The translations under genes and the position numbers were made by a program. 48,253 nucleotides of DNA from an uncultured Oscillospiraceae bacterium (lineage in GTDB: Bacteria; Bacillota; Clostridia; Oscillospirales; Acutalibacteraceae), in the NCBI GenBank assembly GCA_905211675.1, contig CAJMBP010000001.1, positions 1 to 48,253 on the forward strand, given 5' to 3'. Below are positions 33,977-42,238 of this stretch, in pieces (the first letter of the stretch is position 1; each line of letters starts with the position of its first letter). Below the pieces are notes generated by a model. It made no database searches. It saw nothing but the letters and a program-made list of their open reading frames with translations, and was not told the DNA's origin.

Positions 33977-35586
33977 AACTTGTCACCGGCTGTGCGCTCG
34001 AATGCCGCACCTACAAATCCTTTAAACAGCGGGTGCGCTCTGTTAGGTCTGCTTTTAAATTCTGGGTGATACTGAACGCCTATGTGGAAGGGTCTTTCGG
34101 TAAGCTCTACCGTTTCAACAAGCCGACCGTCAGGTGAAATGCCGCTTAAAGTAAGCCCTGCATTTTCAAAGGCCTCGCGGTAATCGTTGTTGAATTCATA
34201 GCGGTGTCTGTGGCGTTCGCTGATTTCCAATGAGCCGTAACAGCGCTCCATAGCACTGCCCGGCTTTATATTGCACGGATAAGCGCCTAAACGCAGTGTG
34301 CCGCCCTTGTCAATGCTTTCGCTCTGCCCCGGTATAAAGTCAATAACCTTATGCTTGCACTGCTCGTCAAATTCGCCCGAGTTGGCGTCTTTGATGCCGA
34401 GAACATTTCTTGCATATTCAATAACGGCAATCTGCATACCAAGGCATATACCCAAATATGGAACACCCTTTTCTCTTGCGTATTTTGCGGCAAGTATCAT
34501 ACCCTCAATGCCGCGACTGCCAAAGCCGCCGGGAACTAAAATTCCGTCAATGCCCGACATTGTGCTGTCGATATTTTCTGTCGTAATTTCTTCGGAATCT
34601 ATCCAATGAATGTGAACATGAGTGTTATAAAAATAACCTGCGTGACGAAGCGCCTCGGCAACCGAAAGATACGCGTCGTGCAAGCCTACATACTTGCCCA
34701 CAAGGCCGATGTTTACATGGTTAGGTCTTGACTTAATGCGTTCTACCATAGCGGTCCACTCCCTAAGGTCGGGTGAGGGGGCGTCTATGCCGAGCTCTCG
34801 GCAAACCACCGATGAAAAGTTTGACTTTTCAAGCATAAGCGGAGCCTCATAGAGATTTGGCAGGGTAATATTTTCAACCACACAGTCGGGCTTAACATTG
34901 CAGAACAGAGAAATCTTTTTAAATATAGATTCCTCAAGCGGTTCATCGCAACGCAGAACCACAATGTTAGGATTGACACCCATACCCTGAAGTTCTTTTA
35001 CCGAGTGTTGAGTAGGCTTTGATTTATGCTCGTCGGAACCCCTCAAAAACGGAACGAGGGTCACGTGAATAAAAAGACTGTTTTCACGGCCGACTTCAAG
35101 TGATATTTGCCTTACCGCCTCAATAAAGGGCTGTGATTCGATGTCGCCTATGGTGCCGCCTATTTCGGTGATTACCACATCGGCATTTGTTTTTTTGCCC
35201 ACACTGTAAACAAATTCTTTGATTTCGTTTGTTATGTGCGGAATAACCTGCACGGTAGAGCCGAGGTATTCGCCGCTTCGCTCTTTATTCAAAACATTCC
35301 AATAAACCTTGCCGGTAGTAAGGTTGGAATATTTATTCAAATCTTCATCAATAAAGCGCTCGTAGTGACCGAGGTCAAGGTCGGTTTCGGCGCCGTCTTC
35401 GGTAACATATACCTCTCCGTGTTGATATGGGCTCATGGTTCCGGGGTCAACATTTATATACGGGTCAAGCTTTTGCGCGGCAACCTTAAGTCCGCGTGCT
35501 TTAAGCAATCTACCCAAAGATGCGGCTGTTATGCCCTTGCCGAGTCCCGATACAACGCCGCCTGTAACAAATATATACTTTGTCAT
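33973..35586 (-). CDS. pyrG: CTP synthase
   Basis: 537 residues, full length. Converts UTP to CTP with ATP and glutamine. N-terminal synthetase YIFVTGGVVSGLGKGITAASLGRLL, PYINVDPGTMSPYQHGEVYVT; C-terminal GATase with VPYLGICLGMQIAVIE and IGVQYHPEFKSRP. GGAGA ribosome-binding site. A 97-bp gap with no clear structure separates it from guaA upstream; its stop overlaps purF. The pyrimidine gene inside a purine operon links the two branches. Confidence 0.98.
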   Translation of the reverse strand: MTKYIFVTGGVVSGLGKGITAASLGRLLKARGLKVAAQKLDPYINVDPGTMSPYQHGEVYVTEDGAETDLDLGHYERFIDEDLNKYSNLTTGKVYWNVLNKERSGEYLGSTVQVIPHITNEIKEFVYSVGKKTNADVVITEIGGTIGDIESQPFIEAVRQISLEVGRENSLFIHVTLVPFLRGSDEHKSKPTQHSVKELQGMGVNPNIVVLRCDEPLEESIFKKISLFCNVKPDCVVENITLPNLYEAPLMLEKSNFSSVVCRELGIDAPSPDLREWTAMVERIKSRPNHVNIGLVGKYVGLHDAYLSVAEALRHAGYFYNTHVHIHWIDSEEITTENIDSTMSGIDGILVPGGFGSRGIEGMILAAKYAREKGVPYLGICLGMQIAVIEYARNVLGIKDANSGEFDEQCKHKVIDFIPGQSESIDKGGTLRLGAYPCNIKPGSAMERCYGSLEISERHRHRYEFNNDYREAFENAGLTLSGISPDGRLVETVELTERPFHIGVQYHPEFKSRPNRAHPLFKGFVGAAFERTAGDKL

Positions 35587-35683
35587 ATTTTTTCTCCTTC
35601 CAAGCCGTAAAATTGCCGTAACCGCATTAAAGCGCTTGTAGGCTCATAGGTTGGGTATGTAGGTTTTTTTACGACACTATATG

Positions 35684-37216
35684 TTATTCCCATTCAACCG
35701 TTGCCGGAGGTTTTGAGGTTATATCATAAACCACTCTTGATATTCCCTTAATTTCGTTTGTGATACGGCTGCTGGCCTTTTCAAGCACCTCGTAAGGCAG
35801 TCTTGTCCACTCGGCCGTCATAAAATCATCGGTGGTAACCGCACGCAGCGCTACGGTGTAGCCGTAGGTTCTTGCGTCACCCATAACACCCACCGAGCGA
35901 AGATCGGTAAGCACGGCAAAATACTGATTTGTACTGCCTTCAAGTCCTGCGTTTGCAATCTCTTCACGGAAAATTGCGTCGGCTTCTCTTAACAGGTCTA
36001 ATTTTTCTTTTGTGATTTCACCGATAACCCGAACCGCAAGTCCGGGGCCGGGGAAGGGCTGACGCCATACAAGCTCATGCGGAATTCCGAGTTGAGCTCC
36101 GGTTTCACGCACCTCGTCCTTAAACAAATCGCGAAGCGGCTCAACAATTTCATCAAAGTCGATTACATCGGGGAGCCCGCCCACATTGTGGTGGCTTTTA
36201 ATAACCGCCGAATCGCCCTTTCCGCTTTCAATAACATCGGGATATATTGTTCCCTGCACAAGCACATTCATTTTGCCCAACTTGTTTGCCGTGTCCTCAA
36301 ACACACGAATAAATTCTTCACCGATGATTTTACGCTTTTTTTCGGGCTCGGTAACGCCTTTAAGCTTTTGAAGAAATCTCTGCTCGGCGTTTACTCTTAT
36401 AAGGTTAATTCCGAACTGCTTGCCGAATGTATGCTCAACAAAATCGCCCTCGTCTTTACGAAGAAGTCCGTGGTCAACAAACACACAGGTAAGATTGTCA
36501 CCTATTGCTTTGTGCAAAAGAACAGCGGCAACCGAGCTGTCAACACCGCCCGAAAGAGCGAGAAGCACCTTTTTGCCGTCAAGCTCTTTTTTGTATTTTT
36601 CTACAGACGCTTCAACAAAGTTTTCCATTTTCCAATCTGCTTTGCACCCGCAGATTTCAAAAATAAAGTTATGAAGCATTTGCTTTCCGTAAACGGTGTG
36701 TGTAACCTCGGGGTGAAACTGCACGCCGTAAAGCTTTCTGCCCGCATCGCACATGGCGGCACAGGGGCATTTTGCCGTATGGGCTATTGTAACAAAGCCT
36801 TTAGGCGGCGTTTTTACATAATCGGTATGGCTCATCCAGCAAACACTTTCGGCAGGCACCTTATTAAACAAAACATTTTCTTGTGTGAACACGGTTGTCT
36901 TACCGTACTCGCTGCTGTTTTCGGCCGAGGTGATTTCGCCGCCCGCCATATATGCCATAAGCTGATCGCCGTAGCATATACCTAAAATCGGCACACCCAA
37001 ATCAAGAATTTGCGGGTCATAATGCGGTGATTTTTCATCATAAACGCTGTTGGGACCGCCTGTAAAAATTATGCCCTTGTAGCCTGTATTTTTAATTTCA
37101 TCGGGCGTAATTTTGTTGTACGGCTTTATCTCCGCATATACCTGCTCGGCACGAACCCTTCGGGCAATTAGCTGGTTGTACTGACCGCCGAAATCCAAAA
37201 CAAGAATTTTATCCAC
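35684..37216 (-). CDS. guaA: GMP synthase (glutamine-hydrolysing)
   Basis: 510 residues. Aminates XMP to GMP. Starts at GTG 37216 (MDKILVLDFGGQYNQLIARRVR) behind an AGGTGAT site. GATase with catalytic cysteine in ILGICYGDQLMAY (aspartate follows the glycine where relatives often have methionine) and QFHPEVTHT, PP-loop LALSGGVDSSVAA, and the C-terminal dimerisation domain ending PPATVEWE. Lies 15 bp after purB. Confidence 0.97.
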   Translation of the reverse strand: MDKILVLDFGGQYNQLIARRVRAEQVYAEIKPYNKITPDEIKNTGYKGIIFTGGPNSVYDEKSPHYDPQILDLGVPILGICYGDQLMAYMAGGEITSAENSSEYGKTTVFTQENVLFNKVPAESVCWMSHTDYVKTPPKGFVTIAHTAKCPCAAMCDAGRKLYGVQFHPEVTHTVYGKQMLHNFIFEICGCKADWKMENFVEASVEKYKKELDGKKVLLALSGGVDSSVAAVLLHKAIGDNLTCVFVDHGLLRKDEGDFVEHTFGKQFGINLIRVNAEQRFLQKLKGVTEPEKKRKIIGEEFIRVFEDTANKLGKMNVLVQGTIYPDVIESGKGDSAVIKSHHNVGGLPDVIDFDEIVEPLRDLFKDEVRETGAQLGIPHELVWRQPFPGPGLAVRVIGEITKEKLDLLREADAIFREEIANAGLEGSTNQYFAVLTDLRSVGVMGDARTYGYTVALRAVTTDDFMTAEWTRLPYEVLEKASSRITNEIKGISRVVYDITSKPPATVEWE

Positions 37217-37231
37217 TGTATCACCTGTTCC

Positions 37232-38647
37232 TTACAGATTGATTGTTGCCGACTTTCCGTCAGCGTCCGCGATAAGCGGTTTAATTTTATTCACAAACGC
37301 AGTCACCTGTTCGGGGCATCTGCCTATATATAAGCTCGGGTTAAGAAGCTCGGTCATCTCTTGCTCGGAAAGCCCGAATTCTTTTTCGGCCGCCAAGCGT
37401 GAAAGCAGGTCGCATTGCTCGCCGTTTTTCATTTTTGCCGTAGCCTCCATAGAGCATTTGCGTATAATTTCATGAAGCTGCTGACGGTCGCCGCCGCGCT
37501 TAACAGCCTCCATCATCAAATTTTCAGTTGCAATAAACGGCAAATACTCTCTTACCGTTTTTTCTATAACCTTTTCATTCACATTAAGTCCGTCGGTAAT
37601 ATTTTGCGCAAGTCGAAGAACAGCGTCGGCGCAAAGCATGCCCTCGGGCAGTGAAATACGGCGGTTTGCAGAGTCGTCGAGCGTTCTTTCAAGCCACTGC
37701 GTCGAAGCAGTTATGGGAGCGTTCATAGCGTCTGCCATAAGATAACGCGAAAGCGAGCAAATGCGCTCACTGCGCATGGGGTTGCGTTTATATGCCATTG
37801 CCGAAGAGCCTATCTGATTTTTTTCAAAGGGCTCTTCAACCTGACGGTCATGCTGTAAAAGGCGTATGTCGTTTGCCATGCGGTAACAGCTTTGCGCAAT
37901 AGAAGAAAGGGCATTTAAAATGCGGCTGTCAACCTTACGCGGATATGTTTGCCCCGACACATCAAAGCACTCGTCAAACCCGAAATCTGCGGCAATCATA
38001 CGGTTCATTTCATCAATTTTAGCCGAGTCGCCTTCAAATAGATCCATAAAGCTTGCCTCGGTGCCCGTTGTTCCGCGGCAGCCTAAAAATTTAATATTTT
38101 CAATAGCAAAATCAATTTCTTTAAGGTCGGAGAGAAAATCCTGCATCCAAAGTGTTGCGCGCTTACCCACCGTTACAAGCTGTGCCGGCTGATAGTGAGT
38201 ATATCCGAGCGTGGGCAAGGCTTTATACTTTTCGGCAAAATCCGCAAGGTTTGCCAAAACGCCCAAAAGCTCCGAGCGTAAATATTTAAGCGCGTCACGG
38301 TAAATTACAAGGTCGGCATTGTCGGTTACATAACAGCTTGTAGCGCCTAAATGTATAATTCCCGCAGCGGTCGGAGCAACCTTGCCGTAAGCGTAAACAT
38401 GCGCCATAACATCGTGACGCACCTCTTTTTCACGGCGGCTTACACAGTCATAGTCAATATCGGTAATGTGTGCCGACAGCTCGTCAATCTGCTCTTGTGT
38501 AATGGGAAGCCCCAAGGCTTTTTCAGCCTTTGCGAGCGAAACCCAAAGCCTGCGCCATGTTTGATACCTTGTGTCAGAGGAAAAAAGTTCAAGCATATAA
38601 TCGGAAGCATAGCGTGATGATAATGGTGATTCATATCGGTTAGTCAT
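37232..38647 (-). CDS. purB: Adenylosuccinate lyase
   Basis: 471 residues. Cleaves SAICAR and adenylosuccinate, releasing fumarate. The family signature is QIGSSAMAYKRNPMRSE, with LGATSCYVTDNAD and TLGYTHYQPAQLVTVGKR upstream. Alanine replaces proline within SSAMAYKRNP, a variant common in the longer clostridial and eukaryotic-type enzymes. AAGGAG ribosome-binding site; between purA and guaA. Confidence 0.97.
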   Translation of the reverse strand: MTNRYESPLSSRYASDYMLELFSSDTRYQTWRRLWVSLAKAEKALGLPITQEQIDELSAHITDIDYDCVSRREKEVRHDVMAHVYAYGKVAPTAAGIIHLGATSCYVTDNADLVIYRDALKYLRSELLGVLANLADFAEKYKALPTLGYTHYQPAQLVTVGKRATLWMQDFLSDLKEIDFAIENIKFLGCRGTTGTEASFMDLFEGDSAKIDEMNRMIAADFGFDECFDVSGQTYPRKVDSRILNALSSIAQSCYRMANDIRLLQHDRQVEEPFEKNQIGSSAMAYKRNPMRSERICSLSRYLMADAMNAPITASTQWLERTLDDSANRRISLPEGMLCADAVLRLAQNITDGLNVNEKVIEKTVREYLPFIATENLMMEAVKRGGDRQQLHEIIRKCSMEATAKMKNGEQCDLLSRLAAEKEFGLSEQEMTELLNPSLYIGRCPEQVTAFVNKIKPLIADADGKSATINL

Positions 38648-38673
38648 GTTGTGTCTCCTTAATTTTTAACATT

Positions 38674-39948
38674 TTATCTGACAATAATGCTGTCTCTTTC
38701 GGGACCTACCGATACATACTTGATGTGACAGCCTATTTGTTGCTCGATAAAACTTACATAATCTTTTGCCGCCTGCGGCAGTCCGTCCCAAGTGCGAACG
38801 CCCGAAATATCGCATTTCCAGCCGTCGAAGTATTCTATAATCGGTTTTGCATTTTTTAACGCCGACGGGAACGGAAATTCGTCTGTCTGTTCGCCGTTAA
38901 GTTCATAATGAGTGCAAACGGGTATTTTATCCATATAGCTTAAAACATCAAGCTTTGTAAGCGCTATGGAGCTTGCGGCCTGAACCTCAACGCCGTACCT
39001 TGTGGCAACTATGTCAATAGGCCCTACTCTGCGCGGTCTGCCGGTCTTTGCACCGTATTCAAAACCGTTTTTGCGAAGCTCCTCGGCTTCTTCGCCGAAC
39101 ATTTCGCACACAAACGGACCTTCGCCCACACAGGTGGAATATGCCTTTACAACACCTACTACATCATCAATTTTCGCGCTCGGAAGACCCGAACCCATGG
39201 GAGCATACGCCGCCGTGGTGTTTGAAGATGTGGTGTAAGGGTATATGCCATAATCTAAATCTCTTAAAGAGCCGAGTTGTGCTTCAAAAAGAATATTCTT
39301 GCCGCTGTTTTGTGCCTGCTTTAAAAATACCCCCGTATTGCAAACATACGGTTTTATCTTTTCACAGTAATTTTCAAGCCATTCTTCAAGCATTTCCATA
39401 GTATAGGGCTTTGCACCGTACACTCTTGTAAGGGTAAGATTTTTCCATTCCATCAGGTCGGCAAGGTGGGCCTTAAGCTCTTCGGGGTAAAAAAGCTCGC
39501 CTGCAAGAACGGTCTTTTTTTGATATTTGTCGGAATAAAAAGGCGCTATGCCCTGCTTGGTAGAGCCGTATTTTTTATCGGCAAGGCGCATTTCCTCAAG
39601 CTCGTCCATATCGCGGTGCCAAGGAAGCAGCAATGACGCGCGGTCGCTGATTTTAAGATTATCGGGGGTAAGTGCCACTCCCTTTGACATAACATCATTC
39701 ATTTCTGACCACAAATTTTCGGGGTCAACCGCCACGCCGTTTCCCAGAATATTTACCACATCGGGTCTGAATATGCCCGAAGGTAAAAGGTGAAGCGCAA
39801 ATTTACCACATTCGTTAATAACCGTGTGACCGGCATTGCCGCCGCCCTGAAAACGAACTACAACATCATAGTCTTTTGTAAGTAAATCGACCATTCGGCC
39901 CTTGCCTTCATCGCCCCAGTTAATACCTACGATTGCACAGTTTGACAT
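38674..39948 (-). CDS. purA: Adenylosuccinate synthetase
   Basis: 424 residues. GTP-dependent joining of IMP and aspartate, first step to AMP. The P-loop-like GINWGDEGKGRMVDLL, catalytic histidine in GGGNAGHTVI, GVQAASSIALTKLDVL and the GTP-specificity SIIVR end are present. AAAGGGG ribosome-binding site; 13 bp after purC. Together with purB it completes IMP to AMP conversion within the operon. Confidence 0.97.
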   Translation of the reverse strand: MSNCAIVGINWGDEGKGRMVDLLTKDYDVVVRFQGGGNAGHTVINECGKFALHLLPSGIFRPDVVNILGNGVAVDPENLWSEMNDVMSKGVALTPDNLKISDRASLLLPWHRDMDELEEMRLADKKYGSTKQGIAPFYSDKYQKKTVLAGELFYPEELKAHLADLMEWKNLTLTRVYGAKPYTMEMLEEWLENYCEKIKPYVCNTGVFLKQAQNSGKNILFEAQLGSLRDLDYGIYPYTTSSNTTAAYAPMGSGLPSAKIDDVVGVVKAYSTCVGEGPFVCEMFGEEAEELRKNGFEYGAKTGRPRRVGPIDIVATRYGVEVQAASSIALTKLDVLSYMDKIPVCTHYELNGEQTDEFPFPSALKNAKPIIEYFDGWKCDISGVRTWDGLPQAAKDYVSFIEQQIGCHIKYVSVGPERDSIIVR

Positions 39949-39961
39949 AAATATACCCCTT

Positions 39962-40675
39962 TTATATACGCTCGGTAAGGCGTTTCATTACTTCGGCATA
40001 AGCATCTTCAACTCCGCCGAGGTCACGGCGGAATCTGTCTTTGTCAAGCTTTTCGCCGGTTTTTGTGTCCCACAGTCTGCAGGTGTCGGGGCTTATTTCA
40101 TCGGCAAGCACAATGGTGCCGTCCGACAGTCTGCCGAATTCCAACTTAAAGTCAACCAATGTTACGCCGCACTCGGCCCAAAACGCTTTAAGCTGCTCAT
40201 TTACACCGAAAGCATACCTTTTGATTGTTTCAATTTCATCTGCGGTGGCAAGCTTCATGGCGATAGCGTGATAGCTGTTCATGAGCGGGTCGCCGAGTTC
40301 ATCGTTTTTATAAGAAAATTCAATAGTCGGTGCTTCAAAAACAAAGCCTTCCTCAACACCGTAACGCTTTGAAAACGAGCCTGCGGCAATGTTGCGTATA
40401 ATAACTTCTAACGGTACAATCGAAACCTTTTTCACAACAGTTTCGCGGTCGTTAATTTCTTCGACATAGTGGGTTGGAATGCCCGCCTTTTCAAGACGCT
40501 CCATAAGAAGATTGCTAATTCGGTTGTTGATAACGCCCTTGCCTGCGATTGTTCCCTTTTTGAGCCCGTTAAACGCCGTGGCATCGTCTTTATAAGAAAC
40601 GATAAGCAGTTCGGGGTTCTCGGTCGCAAACACTTTTTTTGCTTTTCCTTCGTACAGCTGTTCTCTTTTGGTCAT
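39962..40675 (-). CDS. purC: SAICAR synthetase
   Basis: 237 residues, standard length. Ligates aspartate to CAIR in purine synthesis. EGKAKKVFATENPELLIVSYKDDATAFNG, the VVIRNIAAGSF-like VIIRNIAAGSFSKRYG, LVDFKLEFGR and DEISPDTCRLWD are diagnostic. GGAGGT ribosome-binding site. First gene of the long leftward operon; a consensus promoter and a structured leader lie upstream. Confidence 0.98.
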   Translation of the reverse strand: MTKREQLYEGKAKKVFATENPELLIVSYKDDATAFNGLKKGTIAGKGVINNRISNLLMERLEKAGIPTHYVEEINDRETVVKKVSIVPLEVIIRNIAAGSFSKRYGVEEGFVFEAPTIEFSYKNDELGDPLMNSYHAIAMKLATADEIETIKRYAFGVNEQLKAFWAECGVTLVDFKLEFGRLSDGTIVLADEISPDTCRLWDTKTGEKLDKDRFRRDLGGVEDAYAEVMKRLTERI

Positions 40676-40739
40676 AGTTTATATACCTCCAAATATTATT
40701 AACGGCCTTAAATAATAACGCCTTTAAAAACAAGAAAAC

Positions 40740-40782
40740 GGCAATGACGTTTTAATGAGCAAACATTAAAGACGCCTTTGCC
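40740..40782 (-). promoter_or_regulatory. Attenuator-like hairpin in the purC leader
   Basis: In the leftward transcript the hairpin starts about 9 nt after the expected start point. Arms 40782-40764 and 40757-40740 pair in blocks of 5, 5-6 and 7 bp with one A-A mismatch and one bulge, loop UUUGCU, followed by a U-rich tail (40739 leftward, GTTTTCTTGTTTTT). A second AAAGGCGTT segment downstream (about 40725-40717) resembles the 5' arm AAAGGCGTC and could pair with AACGTC of the 3' arm, an alternative structure. The plus strand also shows a TTTTTT tail. No known riboswitch class was recognised. Confidence 0.6.
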
Positions 40783-40796
40783 TTTTTTACCCGAAT

Positions 40797-40825
40797 ATTA
40801 TACTCTTTTTATCGGAATTTGTCAA
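40797..40825 (-). promoter_or_regulatory. Promoter of the purine/pyrimidine operon
   Basis: Minus strand TTGACA (40825-40820) and TATAAT (40802-40797), 17-bp spacer, full consensus. An inverted CCGA (40791-40794) and TCGG (40812-40815) pair with AT-rich flanks straddles the -10, resembling the two inverted PurBoxes of Bacillus PurR; this is weak and speculative. Confidence 0.85.
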
Positions 40826-40904
40826 CCACTTAAGGCAAGGTTTTAAAAAAATCTGAAGTCCGAAAAAAATTTATGCCACAGTCTGTCAACAAACATTAAA
40901 AGGC

Positions 40905-40934
40905 AAAAGCGCCGTGTTAAAACGGCGCCTTTTT
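40905..40934. terminator. Terminator of the ECF S-component gene
   Basis: GCGCCG 40909-40914 pairs with CGGCGC 40923-40928 across TGTTAAAA, with T-rich tails on both strands. It overlaps the stop codon of the transporter gene. The rest of 40826-40904 holds no gene that I can see. Confidence 0.78.
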
Positions 40935-41463
40935 ACATTTTCATAAGCTTTTCGTGATAAAGCCTGTATATTCCGCATTTCCAGCATAAAAGCATACCCA
41001 AAACGGCACCTACCGCCGCTTGAAGTATTTGGTAGGGAAGCTTCATTATTGCGTATTCGGGGGTGCTGTATATAAAAGCCCTTCCGAGAGAGTATCCGAC
41101 TACCATTATTACGGCACCGATTGCAACACCGATACCCGAAGCCAAAACGCGATGCTTTTTCATAACATAATTCGCAAAAAGCGAAATTACCACTGCCTGT
41201 AAGCCGTGTGTAACAAGAGAAACAAACATAGGAGCAGGATAAAAGAACAGGTCGCCGAGAAAGGCTCCGATACCGCCTACAATAAAGGCAGCAACAGGGT
41301 CTAAAATAATAGCGGCGGTGCAGATAACAATATCATTCATATACAAATGACCGCCCGGAACGGGAACCCCGAAAGAGCTTAATGCAATATTTATGGCCAT
41401 AAACATAGCCGTTGTGCACAGCCATACCGTAGTTTTTTGCGTTGCTTTGTTTTTGTTTCCCAT
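40933..41463 (-). CDS. ECF transporter S component
   Basis: 176 residues from ATG 41463 (AAGGGGT site; the in-frame TTG before it is ignored). Five to six hydrophobic segments, with MAINIALSSFGVPVPGGHLYMNDIVICTAA-like helices, FIVGGIGAFLGDLFFYPAPMFVSLVTHGLQAVV and the final GAVLGMLLCW. The GGxGAxLGDL and FV(S/T)xxxHGLQ pattern fits the PF07155-type S components that bind vitamins such as riboflavin or hydroxymethylpyrimidine. The energising EcfAAT genes are not here, so it likely shares a common module. The ligand is undecided; no vitamin riboswitch is seen in its short leader. Confidence 0.82.
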   Translation of the reverse strand: MGNKNKATQKTTVWLCTTAMFMAINIALSSFGVPVPGGHLYMNDIVICTAAIILDPVAAFIVGGIGAFLGDLFFYPAPMFVSLVTHGLQAVVISLFANYVMKKHRVLASGIGVAIGAVIMVVGYSLGRAFIYSTPEYAIMKLPYQILQAAVGAVLGMLLCWKCGIYRLYHEKLMKM

Positions 41464-41529
41464 CAATTTACCCCTTGCTTGATTTATCGGCTTTATTAAG
41501 CATAATACTTAACTGAAATCAACCAGTAT

Positions 41530-41559
41530 ATTATATATGCCGACCGGTTGCTTTGTCAA
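41530..41559 (-). promoter_or_regulatory. Promoter of the ECF S-component gene
   Basis: Minus strand TTGACA (41559-41554) and TATAAT (41535-41530), 18-bp spacer. The spacer contains a near-palindrome around ACCGGT. A short GCATTA/TAATGC hairpin (41571-41585) lies between this promoter and the ANTAR gene end and may weakly terminate the glutamate operon. Confidence 0.7.
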
Positions 41560-41620
41560 TGGGTAAACAGCATTAAAATAATGCATTATCAGATGATTTG
41601 TATATTAAATTTTCATAGTT

Positions 41621-42205
41621 TTAAGAATATGTTTTAATAATCTCTTCGGCAACCTCACGTTTCGATATGCAACGGTCCATCGCCTGCTTTTCTATGTATC
41701 GGTGAGCTCCCGGCTCGTCCATGCTGATTTGACTGATAAGAAGCCACTTCGCTCGGTTTACAATACGTATTTCCTCCATTTTTTCTTCAATTGAAAGGGT
41801 TTTCTTTTCGGCCTTACGCAATCGCTCGCGCGCGCTTGACATCCAACCGAGCGCCGTTATAACGGTGGGCTTTGACATAGGCTTTGACAGCGTGAACACA
41901 CCGTGCTCGGCAACCTTGTCAAATATTTCGGCATGTAATTCGGCACGCACTATCAACAGCACAACCGTACCCTTTGAATTGCAGACATCAATGGCAAACC
42001 GCGTGCCCATATCGTCGGGCAGGGGTGAATTTATAATCACATAATCAAATGCCCGTTCCGCAAAAGCACGCTTTGCGGCGCTTATGCTCGACGCCGTACA
42101 AACAGGATTATAGTTTGATTCGGGGAGTAAATCAAAAAGAGCGGTGTTGAAGTTTTCGGCCGCAGAAACGACAAGAACGCTGTAAACCCGTTCTTTAAGA
42201 CTCAT
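41621..42205 (-). CDS. ANTAR-domain antiterminator with degenerate receiver
   Basis: 194 residues. The N-terminal 115 residues have a receiver-like layout (VYSVLVVSAAENF, FDYVIINSPLPDDMG, GVFTLSKPMSKP), but the usual acidic pair after strand 1 is replaced (SA) and the phospho-acceptor position reads N-S rather than D, so phosphorylation is doubtful. A helical linker (RERLRKAEKKTLSIEEKMEE) leads to a clear ANTAR RNA-binding domain (IRIVNRAKWLLISQISMDEPGAHRYIEKQAMDRCISKREVAEEII). ANTAR proteins bind paired hexaloop RNA hairpins to prevent termination. AAAGGAGGGG ribosome-binding site; last gene of the GOGAT-glnA operon, so control of nitrogen genes is likely. Confidence 0.9.
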   Translation of the reverse strand: MSLKERVYSVLVVSAAENFNTALFDLLPESNYNPVCTASSISAAKRAFAERAFDYVIINSPLPDDMGTRFAIDVCNSKGTVVLLIVRAELHAEIFDKVAEHGVFTLSKPMSKPTVITALGWMSSARERLRKAEKKTLSIEEKMEEIRIVNRAKWLLISQISMDEPGAHRYIEKQAMDRCISKREVAEEIIKTYS

Positions 42206-42238
42206 GTTACACCCCTCCTTTTCAAATTTTAAACCGTC

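Noticed and set aside
35587..35683. Possible RNA element between pyrG and guaA
   Set aside because: The 97-bp gap shows only short direct repeats and no stable stem beyond the ribosome-binding site.
40758..40763. ANTAR-type hexaloop in the purC leader hairpin
   Set aside because: The loop is six nt (UUUGCU in the mRNA) but lacks A at position 1, and no second hexaloop hairpin lies beside it.
40676..40800. Purine or PRPP riboswitch in the purC leader
   Set aside because: The conserved core of neither class is visible, and the leader is mostly one long hairpin.
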